A program made the translations under genes and the position numbers. The notes below the pieces were generated by a model that did not search any database, was not told the DNA's origin, and worked only from the letters and a program-made list of their open reading frames with translations. DNA of 64,000 nucleotides from Planctomicrobium piriforme (GTDB taxonomy: Bacteria > Planctomycetota > Planctomycetia > Planctomycetales > Planctomycetaceae): contig NZ_FOQD01000019.1 in NCBI RefSeq assembly GCF_900113665.1, positions 1 to 64,000 on the forward strand, read 5' to 3'. Shown here in pieces: positions 9,687 to 22,226 of the stretch (position 1 is its first letter; each line of letters begins with the position of its first letter).

Positions 9687-9760
9687 ACCGGACGCTAACG
9701 CGTGCCGGCTGATCGGCGTCTAACAATCGGGAACCGCCCCCGGTTTTGTATGCCCACGGT
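9687..9760. repeat. Hairpin repeat element, partial second copy
   Basis: The first 27 nt are identical to 9497-9523. The following roughly 45 nt are similar (CCCCCGGTTTTGTA is shared), but the complementary return arm of the first copy is missing. Confidence 0.75.
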
Positions 9761-9787
9761 TTCTTCGGCTCAACAGGAACCGGCCCA

Positions 9788-11476
9788 TCACACCGCAGGC
9801 CGGATGTTCTGCTTGGCGGCCGCGACTACGACGCGGTTGCGGCCTTCATGCTTGGCCGCATACAGCGCTTCATCCGCAGCACGAATCAGCTCGACCGCAG
9901 TCGATGTCGTGTGCGTGGTCTCGGCCACTCCGATTGAGATCGTCAGTTGCAGCGTGCTGCCATCGACATGAAACAAGGTCGATTCGATTTCACTCCGCAG
10001 TTGTTCTGCAATGCGCCGTGCGCCCACTGTCGGACAATCGGGCAACAGCACCGCAAACTCTTCGCCGCCATAACGGGCCACGAGCGGACGGTCGGTCACT
10101 CGTTGTTGCTGCATGGCCTGTGAAATGAGCGTGGCTGTCGTGCGCAGCACATCGTCGCCGGCCAGGTGGCCGTAGTTGTCGTTGATCCGCTTGAAATGGT
10201 CGACGTCGATCAGCAGCAGACTGCAGGTCGTCTTCAATAACGAACAGGCATGCAGTTGTTTCTGGATCTCGCTGTCGAACGTCTGCCGGTTTGCCAGTTG
10301 GGTGAGGCCGTCGCGTCGGGCTCGTTCTTCGACCTGTTGCCGGGCGAGCGCCTTGTCGAAGGAATTCGGCAGGAATTGGGCCGACCAGTCGACGAGTTCT
10401 TCCGTCGCGGATCGACGGGGCAGTTCTTCGCGGCTCACCAGCAAGAGCAGACCGTCCGGAAAGTTCGTTTCCGACACCCGTATGAGGAGCGCCGTCTGAA
10501 AAACTTGAGTCTCTGCCCCCTGCAGAATCGTGTGGTCGAGCCAGAGCGGACGCTGGGCGGTGTGACGGAATTGAGTGAGGAGCCGAAGTTCGTTTTCATC
10601 CCAGGCCGGCGCGAGGGTTGCCGGAATGGATCGCCCGCCCCAGGTCCAGCGCTCGATGGAAGGGTGCGTCGCCGCGTCGTTCTCATTCGCGGCGTACAAC
10701 GTGGCGCGTTCGAAGCCGGTCATGACCGCCAGCCGGGCTAGAAACTCCTGCAGCATTTCTTCAGGCGTCGTGAACTCTTCATCGGTCAGCGTCCGCAATT
10801 GCAGCATGTCGCGAACCAGACGAATTTCTTCAAAGCCGGCGCGATCGACCGAGTTGCCGGCGTCCGACTCCGTCGGCAGTGCCAGCGACCCGCACAGCTT
10901 GGCGATGAGACTTTGATCGGCAGCGCTGTCCGCTGTGAGATTCGGAACTCGCGAGACCAGCAGCCAGCCGCAGTGCGCTCCGGCCGCTTCGCAGGGAAAC
11001 GCCGAGCAGCTTTCAAAAACGGCCGTCTGCGTTCCGGAGATCACATAGTCGCGATGCTGCAGCGACAATTCGACGGGCGCATGCGAATTAAGTTTTTGTT
11101 TTCCGGCCGAAGTGAGATGCACGGCGCCCATCAGCGAGGCGGGTGCTGACTTGAGGATCTGGCCGGCCGGCGAGACGGCCAGACAGCAGACGGGCGTCGC
11201 AGTCTCGACGGATTGCCGAATCAGCAACGCGGCGCGGTCAAAAGCGTCGGTGCGATGGACGCAGCAAAGCAGCCAGTCGATTTCAAAGCGTCGCGCGGCG
11301 ACCGTGCGGGAGAGTTCCAGCAGGCTGGTTCTCTGCACGGTATCTTTGCGTCGGAATTCGTCCCATTGCTGCATCCGTCGCTGGGCCGCCCGTTGCCATA
11401 GCCAGAGCTGGAGCACGTTGGCCACGACCAGGCCCGCGCACACAAGCATTCCGGTATTCACTGCAATGTTCGACAT
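9788..11476 (-). CDS. Membrane-anchored GGDEF diguanylate cyclase
   Basis: Predicted diguanylate cyclase making cyclic di-GMP from two GTP. The chosen ATG gives MSNIAVNTGMLVCAGLVVAN, so TM1 spans about residues 5-25; the frame is open to 11806 without a domain. A long sensor part follows, with a GAF-like segment around residues 260-400 (TGFERATLYAANENDAATHP). The GGDEF domain occupies about residues 405-555, with LIDVDHFKRINDNYGHLAGD and the active-site RYGGEEFAVL (G470-G471-E472-E473-F474), so the catalytic motif is intact. The inhibitory RxxD site normally sits five residues before GGEEF; here RVTD is seven before it, so product inhibition may be altered. The gene is divergent from the hybrid kinase, sharing a 271-bp gap, and the two may be coregulated. 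Confidence 0.88.
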   Translation of the reverse strand: MSNIAVNTGMLVCAGLVVANVLQLWLWQRAAQRRMQQWDEFRRKDTVQRTSLLELSRTVAARRFEIDWLLCCVHRTDAFDRAALLIRQSVETATPVCCLAVSPAGQILKSAPASLMGAVHLTSAGKQKLNSHAPVELSLQHRDYVISGTQTAVFESCSAFPCEAAGAHCGWLLVSRVPNLTADSAADQSLIAKLCGSLALPTESDAGNSVDRAGFEEIRLVRDMLQLRTLTDEEFTTPEEMLQEFLARLAVMTGFERATLYAANENDAATHPSIERWTWGGRSIPATLAPAWDENELRLLTQFRHTAQRPLWLDHTILQGAETQVFQTALLIRVSETNFPDGLLLLVSREELPRRSATEELVDWSAQFLPNSFDKALARQQVEERARRDGLTQLANRQTFDSEIQKQLHACSLLKTTCSLLLIDVDHFKRINDNYGHLAGDDVLRTTATLISQAMQQQRVTDRPLVARYGGEEFAVLLPDCPTVGARRIAEQLRSEIESTLFHVDGSTLQLTISIGVAETTHTTSTAVELIRAADEALYAAKHEGRNRVVVAAAKQNIRPAV

Positions 11477-11747
11477 GGAGATTGATCCGTTTTTGTTCCG
11501 AATCGGACTCGGGTGGAGGTTACGGGATGCCGCCGACCGTTGAGGAGTGCGTGCAAGTGGAACCTGAAAAAAACAGCGTTGCCAACACGCAACATCAGTG
11601 CACGAGTGGTACAATCGCGCCTGGCGGGAACGATTTGTTCCCTCATGTCCCCGGGCAGCGCGGTTTTCACCCGGCAAACGCTGTTGGCCGCACGGCGGAA
11701 CACGTTGATGGCGGTGTGATTGGTGCTTCTGCCCTTTCGTTCGAAAA

Positions 11748-15005
<3,258 letters not shown>

Positions 15006-15022
15006 AAGATCCGCGGCGAGAC

Positions 15023-15058
15023 AAAAAAAGACCCCGACGCATGCTGCCGTCGGGGTCT
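15023..15058 (-). terminator. Rho-independent terminator of the nuo operon
   Basis: An 11-bp stem (AGACCCCGACG at 15029-15039 with its complement at 15048-15058) is followed on the minus strand by a T run (A run 15023-15029). It lies just beyond the nuoN stop. It also faces the end of the hybrid kinase, but lacks a T tract on the plus strand. Confidence 0.88.
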
Positions 15059-15087
15059 GAAGAGTCGAATGACTTTGCACCTGCGGA

Positions 15088-16590
15088 TCAATGCGTTGCC
15101 CGGAGGGCGGCATCCCACAAGTATTGCGGGGCGACGAACAGGGCGACCATCAGCACCACGCAACCGGCGCTGGCAATCCAGACCGGGTATTGTTGCGAGG
15201 TTTCTGGCGTCGTTTCTTTGGGGGCTTCCAGGTACATCACGCCGACCAGCCGCAGGTAGTACGCTGCGGAGATGGCTGCGTTGAGTGCCAGCACGATGGC
15301 CAAAGTTTGACCGAGCGTGCTGCCTTCGTTCCAGGCAGCCAGGAACAGGAAGAGTTTGCCGAGCATCCCGGCGGTCGGCGGCAGGCCTGTCAGGCTGAAC
15401 AGCAGGAGAGCGAGCGAGGCGGCCATCACCGGACGGGTCTTGCTGAGACCTGCCAGGTCGGAATCGTTGACGACGGGATGTTCGTTCGATCCCGCCCCGG
15501 CCAGCACGGCGAACACGCCGAGAGTCATGATGGCGTAGATCACCAGGTAGAACAGCAGAGCAGTCAGACCGTCGCCGAAGCCGACGGCAGCGCCGATCGT
15601 CAGACCGGTCAGCATGTAACCGGCGTGTGCCACGCTGGAGTAAGCCAGCAGCCGGTGCAGGTTCTTCTGTCGCAAAGCCAAAAGGTTGCCGCCAAACATC
15701 GTCAGCACGGCCAGCGTCGCCAGCAGCATGCGGATCGGTTCAGAAGGAACCCAGTCCTGCCAAGTGATCAACCCTTGAGTCAGCGGCAGCAGGCGGAACA
15801 GCCCGACGAAGCCGGCGATTTTGGGGATGAACGACAGCATTGCTGCCGAGGAGGAGGTGACCCCCTGGAAGACGTCTGGTGCGTAAAAGTGGAACGGCAC
15901 TGCCGTAATGCGGAAGCCGAGTCCAGCGATAATCAGTACCTGAGCGAGCATGATGAGGCCAGGGGCCGCAGCAAGCTTGCCGGCTTTAGCGGCTTCGGCG
16001 ATGCCCACCATGTTGGTCGTACCCGCCGCCCCGAATAACCACGCGACTCCGTACAGGAAAGTGCCTGCAGAGAAGATGCTGAGCAGGAAGTATTTGATCG
16101 TCGCTTCCCGCATCGCGCGGTCGCGACGGGGCAGGTACAGCAGCACATACGTCGGGATGCTCACCAGTTCGAGCCCGAGGAACAGTCCCGCGAGGTCGTT
16201 GGCGGCGGCGGTCAGATTCACCCCGGCGAGAATCGCCAGCAGACAGGCGTGCGCTTCGGCAGCGTGGCCGTCGTCGATCTGGTTCCACAGCATTAGTACG
16301 AGCAGCAGCCCGACGAAGAGCGTGGTACCGCGGACAAACCAGACGAAAGCGTCTGATTGAAACGGACCCATCGCATCCGGCTGGGGGACCATGCCGTACC
16401 AGGCCAGCATGGAGCAGCCGATGGCCAGCAGCGAGAGCGCGCCCCAACGCTGGCGCAGCCCGTGCTGCGCCTTACCCGACTCGGTCACCAGAAAGGGACC
16501 GACCAGGAACATGATGCAGACGGTCGCCAGGAGAATAATCTCCGGAACGATCAGTCCGGCTGCCGCATTGATCCGATCAATTGCCGTCAC
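15088..16590 (-). CDS. nuoN: NADH-quinone oxidoreductase subunit N
   Basis: Antiporter-like membrane subunit of complex I, 500 residues with about 14 predicted helices; it starts at GTG. Family features are NDLAGLFLGLELVSIPTYVL, ATIKYFLLSIFSAGTFLYG and the proton-pathway segment NLLALRQKNLHRLLAYSSVA followed by HAGYMLTG. The C-terminal half has FSLTGLPPTAGMLGKLFLF. It contributes one of the proton channels in the membrane arm. It is the last gene of the operon, 17 bp after nuoM and directly before a strong terminator. Confidence 0.96.
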   Translation of the reverse strand: MTAIDRINAAAGLIVPEIILLATVCIMFLVGPFLVTESGKAQHGLRQRWGALSLLAIGCSMLAWYGMVPQPDAMGPFQSDAFVWFVRGTTLFVGLLLVLMLWNQIDDGHAAEAHACLLAILAGVNLTAAANDLAGLFLGLELVSIPTYVLLYLPRRDRAMREATIKYFLLSIFSAGTFLYGVAWLFGAAGTTNMVGIAEAAKAGKLAAAPGLIMLAQVLIIAGLGFRITAVPFHFYAPDVFQGVTSSSAAMLSFIPKIAGFVGLFRLLPLTQGLITWQDWVPSEPIRMLLATLAVLTMFGGNLLALRQKNLHRLLAYSSVAHAGYMLTGLTIGAAVGFGDGLTALLFYLVIYAIMTLGVFAVLAGAGSNEHPVVNDSDLAGLSKTRPVMAASLALLLFSLTGLPPTAGMLGKLFLFLAAWNEGSTLGQTLAIVLALNAAISAAYYLRLVGVMYLEAPKETTPETSQQYPVWIASAGCVVLMVALFVAPQYLWDAALRATH

Positions 16591-16607
16591 GCGCTACACT
16601 CCTGAGA

Positions 16608-18251
16608 TCATTGCGACACCAGGGCGGCCGGCCCTGTGTGCTCGGGGACATTCATTGCATGCTCGACCGGGGCTGGAAAAACAGGAGCAGCAGGCTGCGG
16701 GTACAACGCCGCCATCGCTTCCACGTCCGGACGAATCATGTCCAGCACCGGTTTCGGGTAGACGCCAATCCACAGGCACAGCACCGCCAGCGGAGCCAGC
16801 GCGAGCATTTCCCGCAGATTGATGTCAGTGATATTGGGTTCGGCGTGTTCCGGCTCTTTCAACGGACCGAAGAACACGAACTGCAGCATCGTCAACAGGT
16901 ACCAGGCGCCCAGCACAACGCCGGTCGATCCGAGGACCGCGTACATCGGGTGCCGTTTGAACATCCCGGCCAGCGACAGGAACTCGCCGGTGAAGCCATT
17001 CAAGCCCGGCAAGCCGATGCTCGCCATGGAAATGAAAACCATGCAGCAGGCCAGCAGCGGCAGCTTGGCCGCGAGACCGCCGAGATCGTCGATCTGACGG
17101 GTGTGATAACGCTCGTAAACCATGCCCACCAGCAGGAACAGCGCCCCGGTCGACAGGCCGTGGTTGATCATCTGCAGCACGCCGCCGGCGAGGCCTTCCG
17201 CATTCAAGGCGAAGATTCCGAGCATGCAGAATCCCAGGTGGGCCACGCTCGAGTAGGCCACCAGCTTTTTGATATCCCGCTGAGCCAGCGAGCAGAGAGA
17301 GCCGTAGATGATGCCGATGACGGACAGGATGCCGATCATAGGGATGCCGACCGTCAGGCAGGCTTCCGGGAACATCGGCACGCACAGCCGCAGGAACCCA
17401 TAGGTGCCCAGCTTCAGCAGCACGCCAGCCAGCAGCACGCTGCCTGCCGTGGGGGCTTCGACGTGTGCGAGCGGCAACCAGGTGTGGAAGGGGAAGACGG
17501 GGACTTTCACCAGGAACCCGGCCGAGATCATCAGGAACAGCGCGAGCTGCATCTGCGGATCGAGCGGATGGATGTGGAACCAGCTGGCCAGGGCGGGCAG
17601 CGACGTGGGAGTCGCCAGACCCGACTTGCTGGCCTGCACCACCAGTGCCACAAGTCCGAGCAGCGTGATCAAACTGGCGAACAGCGTGTACAGGAAGAAC
17701 TTCACCGCGGCATAGCGACGCTGTGGTCCCCCCCAAATGGCGATCAGGAAGAAGAGCGGAATCAGGGTGATTTCAAAGAAGACGTAGAACAGCACGAGGT
17801 CAAACGAGCAAAAGACCCCGATGACGCCGGCCTGCAGAGCCAACAGCGCTGCATAGTATTCGACCTGCCGTTCCTTGATCGCTTCCCACGAAATCAGGAT
17901 CGATGAGACGCTGAGAATGGTGGTCAGCACGATCATCGTCATGCTGATGCCGTCGAGGCCCAGGTGCAGTTGCAGCGAAATGCCGGGCTTGTCGGCCGGG
18001 GCGTTCGGGCTGGCATTGAACCAGGGACGCTGGTACTCGAACCGGGGCTGAATGGGCATATTGGCCGAAGCAATCGGCACAGGCAGACGTTCAAACTCCG
18101 CCAGCAAGGCGAATGACGCCAGCATGGTCGCGACCGCGCCCACCAGGGCAATCCACCGCGCCGTATCCGCGGCCATCGAGCCGCGAAACAACATCAGCAG
18201 TGCCGCAGTGATGACCGGAAGGCCAACGCAAACCAGGAGCAGCATCAACAT
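16608..18251 (-). CDS. nuoM: NADH-quinone oxidoreductase subunit M
   Basis: Antiporter-like membrane subunit of complex I, 547 residues. Diagnostic stretches are GLDGISMTMIVLTTILSVSS, FYVFFEITLIPLFFLIAIWG, KVPVFPFHTWLPLAHVEAPT and LAQRDIKKLVAYSSVAHLGF. The lysine and glutamate residues of the proton path are retained in these motifs. There is an extra periplasmic-side stretch of about 40 residues after the second helix (near residues 55-95) compared with short family members. The C-terminal 45 residues after the last helix are proline/alanine-rich. It lies 58 bp after nuoL and 17 bp before nuoN. Confidence 0.96.
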   Translation of the reverse strand: MLMLLLVCVGLPVITAALLMLFRGSMAADTARWIALVGAVATMLASFALLAEFERLPVPIASANMPIQPRFEYQRPWFNASPNAPADKPGISLQLHLGLDGISMTMIVLTTILSVSSILISWEAIKERQVEYYAALLALQAGVIGVFCSFDLVLFYVFFEITLIPLFFLIAIWGGPQRRYAAVKFFLYTLFASLITLLGLVALVVQASKSGLATPTSLPALASWFHIHPLDPQMQLALFLMISAGFLVKVPVFPFHTWLPLAHVEAPTAGSVLLAGVLLKLGTYGFLRLCVPMFPEACLTVGIPMIGILSVIGIIYGSLCSLAQRDIKKLVAYSSVAHLGFCMLGIFALNAEGLAGGVLQMINHGLSTGALFLLVGMVYERYHTRQIDDLGGLAAKLPLLACCMVFISMASIGLPGLNGFTGEFLSLAGMFKRHPMYAVLGSTGVVLGAWYLLTMLQFVFFGPLKEPEHAEPNITDINLREMLALAPLAVLCLWIGVYPKPVLDMIRPDVEAMAALYPQPAAPVFPAPVEHAMNVPEHTGPAALVSQ

Positions 18252-18309
18252 ACGTCAGTCACCATCTGGAACAAACAATCTGCAAACCACAATCACTTCA
18301 TCCCGCCGA

Positions 18310-20283
18310 CTATTTCGGCAGGTACGAAATCACATACAGCACGCTGGCCACGACCCCAATGAACATCACCAGGGCGTAAGACGGAACCAGTCCGTTATGC
18401 AGCACCTTCGGCACATTGCTGAACAGTCGCGGCAGCTTGCCGACCCCGTTGACGATCTGGTCGACCACGCCAATGTCGAACACGGTGCAGAGCTTCGCCA
18501 GTTGACGCAGGGGAATCACAATCGTGTACAGGTAAATCTCGTCGAAGTAGAACTTGTTCAAAGAGAGCAGATACAGCGGCTTCGCAGCACTGGCGATCTG
18601 CCCGGGAATCGCAGGCGACTTCACATAGAACAGCCAGGCGAGGGCGATGCCGATGATGGCCACGATCCCGCTCACCACCATCACTGAAATATGCATGGCA
18701 TGCGGACCAGACTCAGGCAGCCCCTGAGCATGATGCAGGTAGTTGCCGAAGATGGCCGTGGGCCCCAGAACGCCCCCGATGCCCACTGCACAAACTGCCA
18801 GAATTCGCAGCGGCCAGGCCATGGCCGGAGGAGCATCGTGCGGGTGATGACCTGCTTCTTCCGGAAACTTTTCCGGTCCCCAGAAGGTCATGAAGTAGGC
18901 GCGGAACGTGTAAAACGCCGTCAGCAGGGCGGCGATTGACGCCGACCAGGAGATCACCGAGAAGAATGCACCGTGAACAGGATGGTGGCTCGCTTCCGAC
19001 AAGACGCCCAGGATTTCGTCTTTCGACCAGAAGCCTGAGAGGAGCGGGAAGCCTGCCAGGGCCAGTGCTCCGCAGAGGAAGGTCCAGTGCGTCACCGGCA
19101 GGGCTTTTCGCAATCCGCTGAAACGACGCATATCGATGACGTCACCCATCGAGTGCATCACGCTGCCTGCCGAGAGGAACAGCAGGGCTTTGAAGAAGGC
19201 ATGCGTAAACAGGTGGAACATTGCCGCGATGATGGCGGGCGTTGCGGATTCGAGTCCGGCAGCCGCTCCGAGCGACATGAACAGGAACGCCAACTGGCTG
19301 ACGGTCGAGTAAGCCAGCACCCGCTTCAAGTCGTTCTGGGTGAGGGCCGTAAGTGCGGCGACGAGAGCGGTAATCGCTCCGATGGCGGCGACCGTCATTT
19401 GTGCATTGGGCGAGTGGATAAACAGCGGCGTACAACGCGCCACCATGTACACGCCGGCGGTGACCATGGTCGCCGCATGGATCAGCGCGCTGACGGGGGT
19501 GGGGCCTTCCATCGCGTCCGGCAACCACACATGCAGAGGGAACTGAGCCGATTTGCCCATTGCTCCCAGGAACAGCAGCAGGCAGGTCAGCGTGATGAGC
19601 CAGGGATTTGCGGCAGCGACGGCGGCGATGCGTTCGGGATGACCGAACACGTCGGCGAAGTTCAGCGAGCCAAATGTCGTCCAGACCAGGAAGATCCCCA
19701 GCAGAAAGCCGAAGTCGCCGATACGGTTGACTACGAAGGCCTTCTTCGCGGCAGCAGCGGCGCTCGGCTTGCGGAACCAGAAGCCGATCAGCAGGTAACT
19801 GCACAGACCGACCGCTTCCCAGCCGAAGAACAGCATCACAAAATTGCCGGCCAGAACCAGCATGCACATTGAGAACACGAAGCCGGAGACCGCGGCAAAG
19901 AAGCGGGCATAGCCCCGGTCGCCGTGCATGTAACCGCTGGCGAAGATCGCCACGAGCGAGCTGACGCCGGTGACCATCGACAGCATGATCGCCGTCATCG
20001 CGTCGGCACGCAGATCGATCCGGGCGCTCACCTGACCGATGGTCAGAAAGTCGTAGCCAGTGGCAATCGCGGCGGGATCGTGGCCGTGTTCGCCGAAGCC
20101 GCGGGGCACGATGTCGCACAGCAGGATCAGCGAGCAGACGAACGACGTCAGCAGCGCGAGGATGCAGGGGATATGGCTCTTCTCATGCAGCACCTTGGGA
20201 CCGAGCAGCGCGATGAACGCCGCCGCGGTGAGGGGCGCCAGAGGAATCAGCCACAGAACCGTATGGGTCATTGAACCGGCCAT
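18310..20283 (-). CDS. nuoL: NADH-quinone oxidoreductase subunit L
   Basis: Distal antiporter-like subunit of complex I, 657 residues, including the long C-terminal lateral helix region. Signatures include NFVMLFFGWEAVGLCSYLLI, AQFPLHVWLPDAMEGPTPVS, ALIHAATMVTAGVYMVARC and LTQNDLKRVLAYSTVSQLAF. A histidine-rich loop (EEAGHHPHDAPPAM) lies near residue 495, after about 13 helices. A methionine four codons in (MTHTVLWLIPL) is an alternative start, and neither start has a clear Shine-Dalgarno sequence. Spacing to nuoK is 33 bp. Confidence 0.96.
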   Translation of the reverse strand: MAGSMTHTVLWLIPLAPLTAAAFIALLGPKVLHEKSHIPCILALLTSFVCSLILLCDIVPRGFGEHGHDPAAIATGYDFLTIGQVSARIDLRADAMTAIMLSMVTGVSSLVAIFASGYMHGDRGYARFFAAVSGFVFSMCMLVLAGNFVMLFFGWEAVGLCSYLLIGFWFRKPSAAAAAKKAFVVNRIGDFGFLLGIFLVWTTFGSLNFADVFGHPERIAAVAAANPWLITLTCLLLFLGAMGKSAQFPLHVWLPDAMEGPTPVSALIHAATMVTAGVYMVARCTPLFIHSPNAQMTVAAIGAITALVAALTALTQNDLKRVLAYSTVSQLAFLFMSLGAAAGLESATPAIIAAMFHLFTHAFFKALLFLSAGSVMHSMGDVIDMRRFSGLRKALPVTHWTFLCGALALAGFPLLSGFWSKDEILGVLSEASHHPVHGAFFSVISWSASIAALLTAFYTFRAYFMTFWGPEKFPEEAGHHPHDAPPAMAWPLRILAVCAVGIGGVLGPTAIFGNYLHHAQGLPESGPHAMHISVMVVSGIVAIIGIALAWLFYVKSPAIPGQIASAAKPLYLLSLNKFYFDEIYLYTIVIPLRQLAKLCTVFDIGVVDQIVNGVGKLPRLFSNVPKVLHNGLVPSYALVMFIGVVASVLYVISYLPK

Positions 20284-20316
20284 CGCAGGGAAAATTTTGT
20301 CTCGACGGAGTTTTGT

Positions 20317-20802
20317 CTACGCTTTTGACTTGGGTGCAGCGCCGGGTGGAACGGCACCTGTCGCTCGGGTGGGGGCTGCCAGCGGGCGGCGAGTCACCAC
20401 GGGAGGACGTCCGGCCGGGGTCAGCTTCGGGAACTGCTGATGCGCCGGTTCGGAAACCGTCGTCATCTCTTCCGGAGTGACTGGATTGCCCAGGTCGGGC
20501 TCTCGCAGGTCGGTCCAGAGATCGATGTCGAGCGACTGCGACTTCTGGTACAGGGCCAGAATCAGCGACAGCGCCAGACCTGCTTCACAGGCGGCAACCG
20601 TCAGACCGAAAATGGTCAGTGACTGGCCCTCGATGGTGTTGTGCATCTGCCCGAAGGTGACCAGCGTCAGCGACACGCCATGGATCATCATCTCTGCCGA
20701 GAGCATGAGGATGATCATGTTTCGCCGGGTCAAAAAGCCGATCGCGCCCAGGACGAACAGTCCTGCACCGACGGCCAGATATCGTTCAAACTCGCCTGTC
20801 AT
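20317..20802 (-). CDS. nuoK: NADH-quinone oxidoreductase subunit K with C-terminal extension
   Basis: Small complex I membrane subunit linking the Q module to the antiporter subunits. The canonical three-helix core covers about residues 1-100: LAVGAGLFVLGAIGFLTRRN, IILMLSAEMMIHGVSLTLV with the conserved glutamate in SAEMM, and AACEAGLALSLILALYQKS with the second conserved glutamate. The family is usually near 100 residues. This product has 161, with a tail of about 55 residues rich in Pro, Ala, Thr and Arg (RPPVVTRRPLAAPTRATG). The start ATG overlaps the nuoJ stop by 4 bp, indicating translational coupling. Confidence 0.94.
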   Translation of the reverse strand: MTGEFERYLAVGAGLFVLGAIGFLTRRNMIILMLSAEMMIHGVSLTLVTFGQMHNTIEGQSLTIFGLTVAACEAGLALSLILALYQKSQSLDIDLWTDLREPDLGNPVTPEEMTTVSEPAHQQFPKLTPAGRPPVVTRRPLAAPTRATGAVPPGAAPKSKA

Positions 20803-21533
20803 AGGGTTCCCTGTTCCCTCCGCGGGGCAATTGCGATTGCTCCGATGCTCGCCACGAGCAACAGCGTTCCGGCCACTTCCACTTCGAAGAGATAATCTCC
20901 GAAGAGCGAACGGCCGACGCCGTGCATTGTTCCCAGCGTTTCGCCCGGTTTGGGACGGCTGAGAGGATTTGAAACTTCGGCATCCGATCCAACGGCCGGC
21001 GGGACCGCTGCCACGAGAACCGGGCTGGACTGATGCAGCACCGTCAGCACGGCCGCGAGCAGAACAAAGCCTGAAATTGTCGCCAGAATCGGCCGTCTCG
21101 AGCGCTGATCGTAGGCGGTGCAGCCGGCTTGTTGGGCCAGCATGATCACGAACACAAACGTCACGATGATCGCCCCGGCGTACACGATGATGGTCGCCGC
21201 CGCGAGAAACGGAGCGCTCATGCGAATGAACAATCCGCATGTCGCCAGAGTCGTCAAAGCAAACCAGAGCGCCCCGTAAATCGGATTGCGGCTGGTGATG
21301 GTCAGCACGCCGAAGAACAAGGCGCTGCCGGCGAGGAACCAGAACATTAGTTCGTAAACAATCGGGCTGGCCGGCGTCCGCAGGACGAAGCCCTGGCCAA
21401 TCCCGCCGAGCACGACCAGTGCCAGGCCAACCGCTTTCGAACGCACGGCTCGACGCGGCAAGAGCCACATCACGCCCACCGCAATGAGCGTTAGTGAAAT
21501 CAGAAACAGTCCGCGACCTTCCATCCAGTTCAT
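20799..21533 (-). CDS. nuoJ: NADH-quinone oxidoreductase subunit J, extended
   Basis: Complex I membrane subunit J. The canonical part begins about residue 60 (YELMFWFLAGSALFFGVLTI), with the family motifs SRNPIYGALWFALTTLATCG and AATIIVYAGAIIVTFVFVIM, the latter including the TM3 pi-bulge region. About 60 residues precede it and contain two further hydrophobic helices (LFLISLTLIAVGVMWLLP and GLALVVLGGIGQGFV), giving 244 residues. A hydrophilic loop of about 50 residues lies before the last helix. Its start overlaps nuoI by 4 bp and its end overlaps nuoK by 4 bp. Confidence 0.92.
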   Translation of the reverse strand: MNWMEGRGLFLISLTLIAVGVMWLLPRRAVRSKAVGLALVVLGGIGQGFVLRTPASPIVYELMFWFLAGSALFFGVLTITSRNPIYGALWFALTTLATCGLFIRMSAPFLAAATIIVYAGAIIVTFVFVIMLAQQAGCTAYDQRSRRPILATISGFVLLAAVLTVLHQSSPVLVAAVPPAVGSDAEVSNPLSRPKPGETLGTMHGVGRSLFGDYLFEVEVAGTLLLVASIGAIAIAPRREQGTL

Positions 21534-22222
21534 GGCCGGCCCTCCACATCGGGACCGATCACGCCGGGAGTGACGGCCTGAGCCGAACGGTCGGAAACCT
21601 GCACCGAGGTGGCGGGTCCGACTGTGGCCAGATCGTCGAGCTGGGATGCGGGTCCGAGTACGCCGCGATGGGTTCGCACCGGATCTCGCGGGTTATTCTT
21701 GGTTTGGTCGTACACGGCCAGCAGTTTCTCTTTGTCGTACATCAGATCGGCACGAGTACGGCCGGTGAGGTCGTAGATGTGCGTCAACTCGATTGCATCG
21801 ACCGGGCAGGCTTCTTCACACATCCCGCAGTAAATGCAACGCAGTTCGTCCAGCACGAACGACGCCGGGAACTTATCGCGGTCGGGCCATTCGGGCGGAG
21901 CTTCGGCGGCTTCGATCGTGATGCAGTGCGCCGGGCAGGCCGTGGCGCACAGCATGCAGGCCACGCACTTCACGCGGTCCTGTTCGTCCCGGTTGAGACG
22001 GTGGACGCCCCGATAGTGCAGCGGCAGGTTCGGTTTCACTTCCGGAAACTGCTGCGTGACCGGGGTGTAATGCGTAACGTGATGCAGGGTGGTCTTCAGA
22101 CCTGCCAGGATCGCGGGAACGAAAGTCGCTTCCCAGAACCCCAGGGGAGGTTCCTCGATCCATTCAACATCATCCGGTGAGATCGACATGATTTTCTTCT
22201 GATCCGGAAAGTAATTCGACAA
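21530..22222 (-). CDS. nuoI: NADH-quinone oxidoreductase subunit I (two 4Fe-4S)
   Basis: Peripheral-arm ferredoxin-like subunit carrying clusters N6a and N6b. The two motifs are CVACMLCATACPAHCITIEA and CIYCGMCEEACPVDAIELTH, each with the full CxxCxxCxxxCP set. They are preceded by the amphipathic helix region GFWEATFVPAILAGLKTTLH. At 230 residues it carries a tail of about 45 residues after the ferredoxin core (GPASQLDDLATVGPATSVQV) that is not part of the family. MSISPDDVEW, 11 codons in, is an alternative start. It is translationally coupled to nuoJ and lies 4 bp from nuoH. Confidence 0.95.
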   Translation of the reverse strand: MSNYFPDQKKIMSISPDDVEWIEEPPLGFWEATFVPAILAGLKTTLHHVTHYTPVTQQFPEVKPNLPLHYRGVHRLNRDEQDRVKCVACMLCATACPAHCITIEAAEAPPEWPDRDKFPASFVLDELRCIYCGMCEEACPVDAIELTHIYDLTGRTRADLMYDKEKLLAVYDQTKNNPRDPVRTHRGVLGPASQLDDLATVGPATSVQVSDRSAQAVTPGVIGPDVEGRP

Positions 22223-22226
22223 TCGA

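Larger units (their letters stand above)
9457..9787. other. Intergenic region between convergent genes, with repeats
   Basis: No gene is seen. The region holds a hairpin-forming repeat and a second, partial copy 190 bp later (listed separately). Between the copies lies unremarkable sequence with a short direct repeat, TTTGTCATTTGTCATTG, near 9609-9625. Confidence 0.6.

Noticed and set aside
15023..15058. Terminator for the hybrid kinase on the plus strand
   Set aside because: The stem has its T run only on the minus strand, so it is assigned to the nuo operon.
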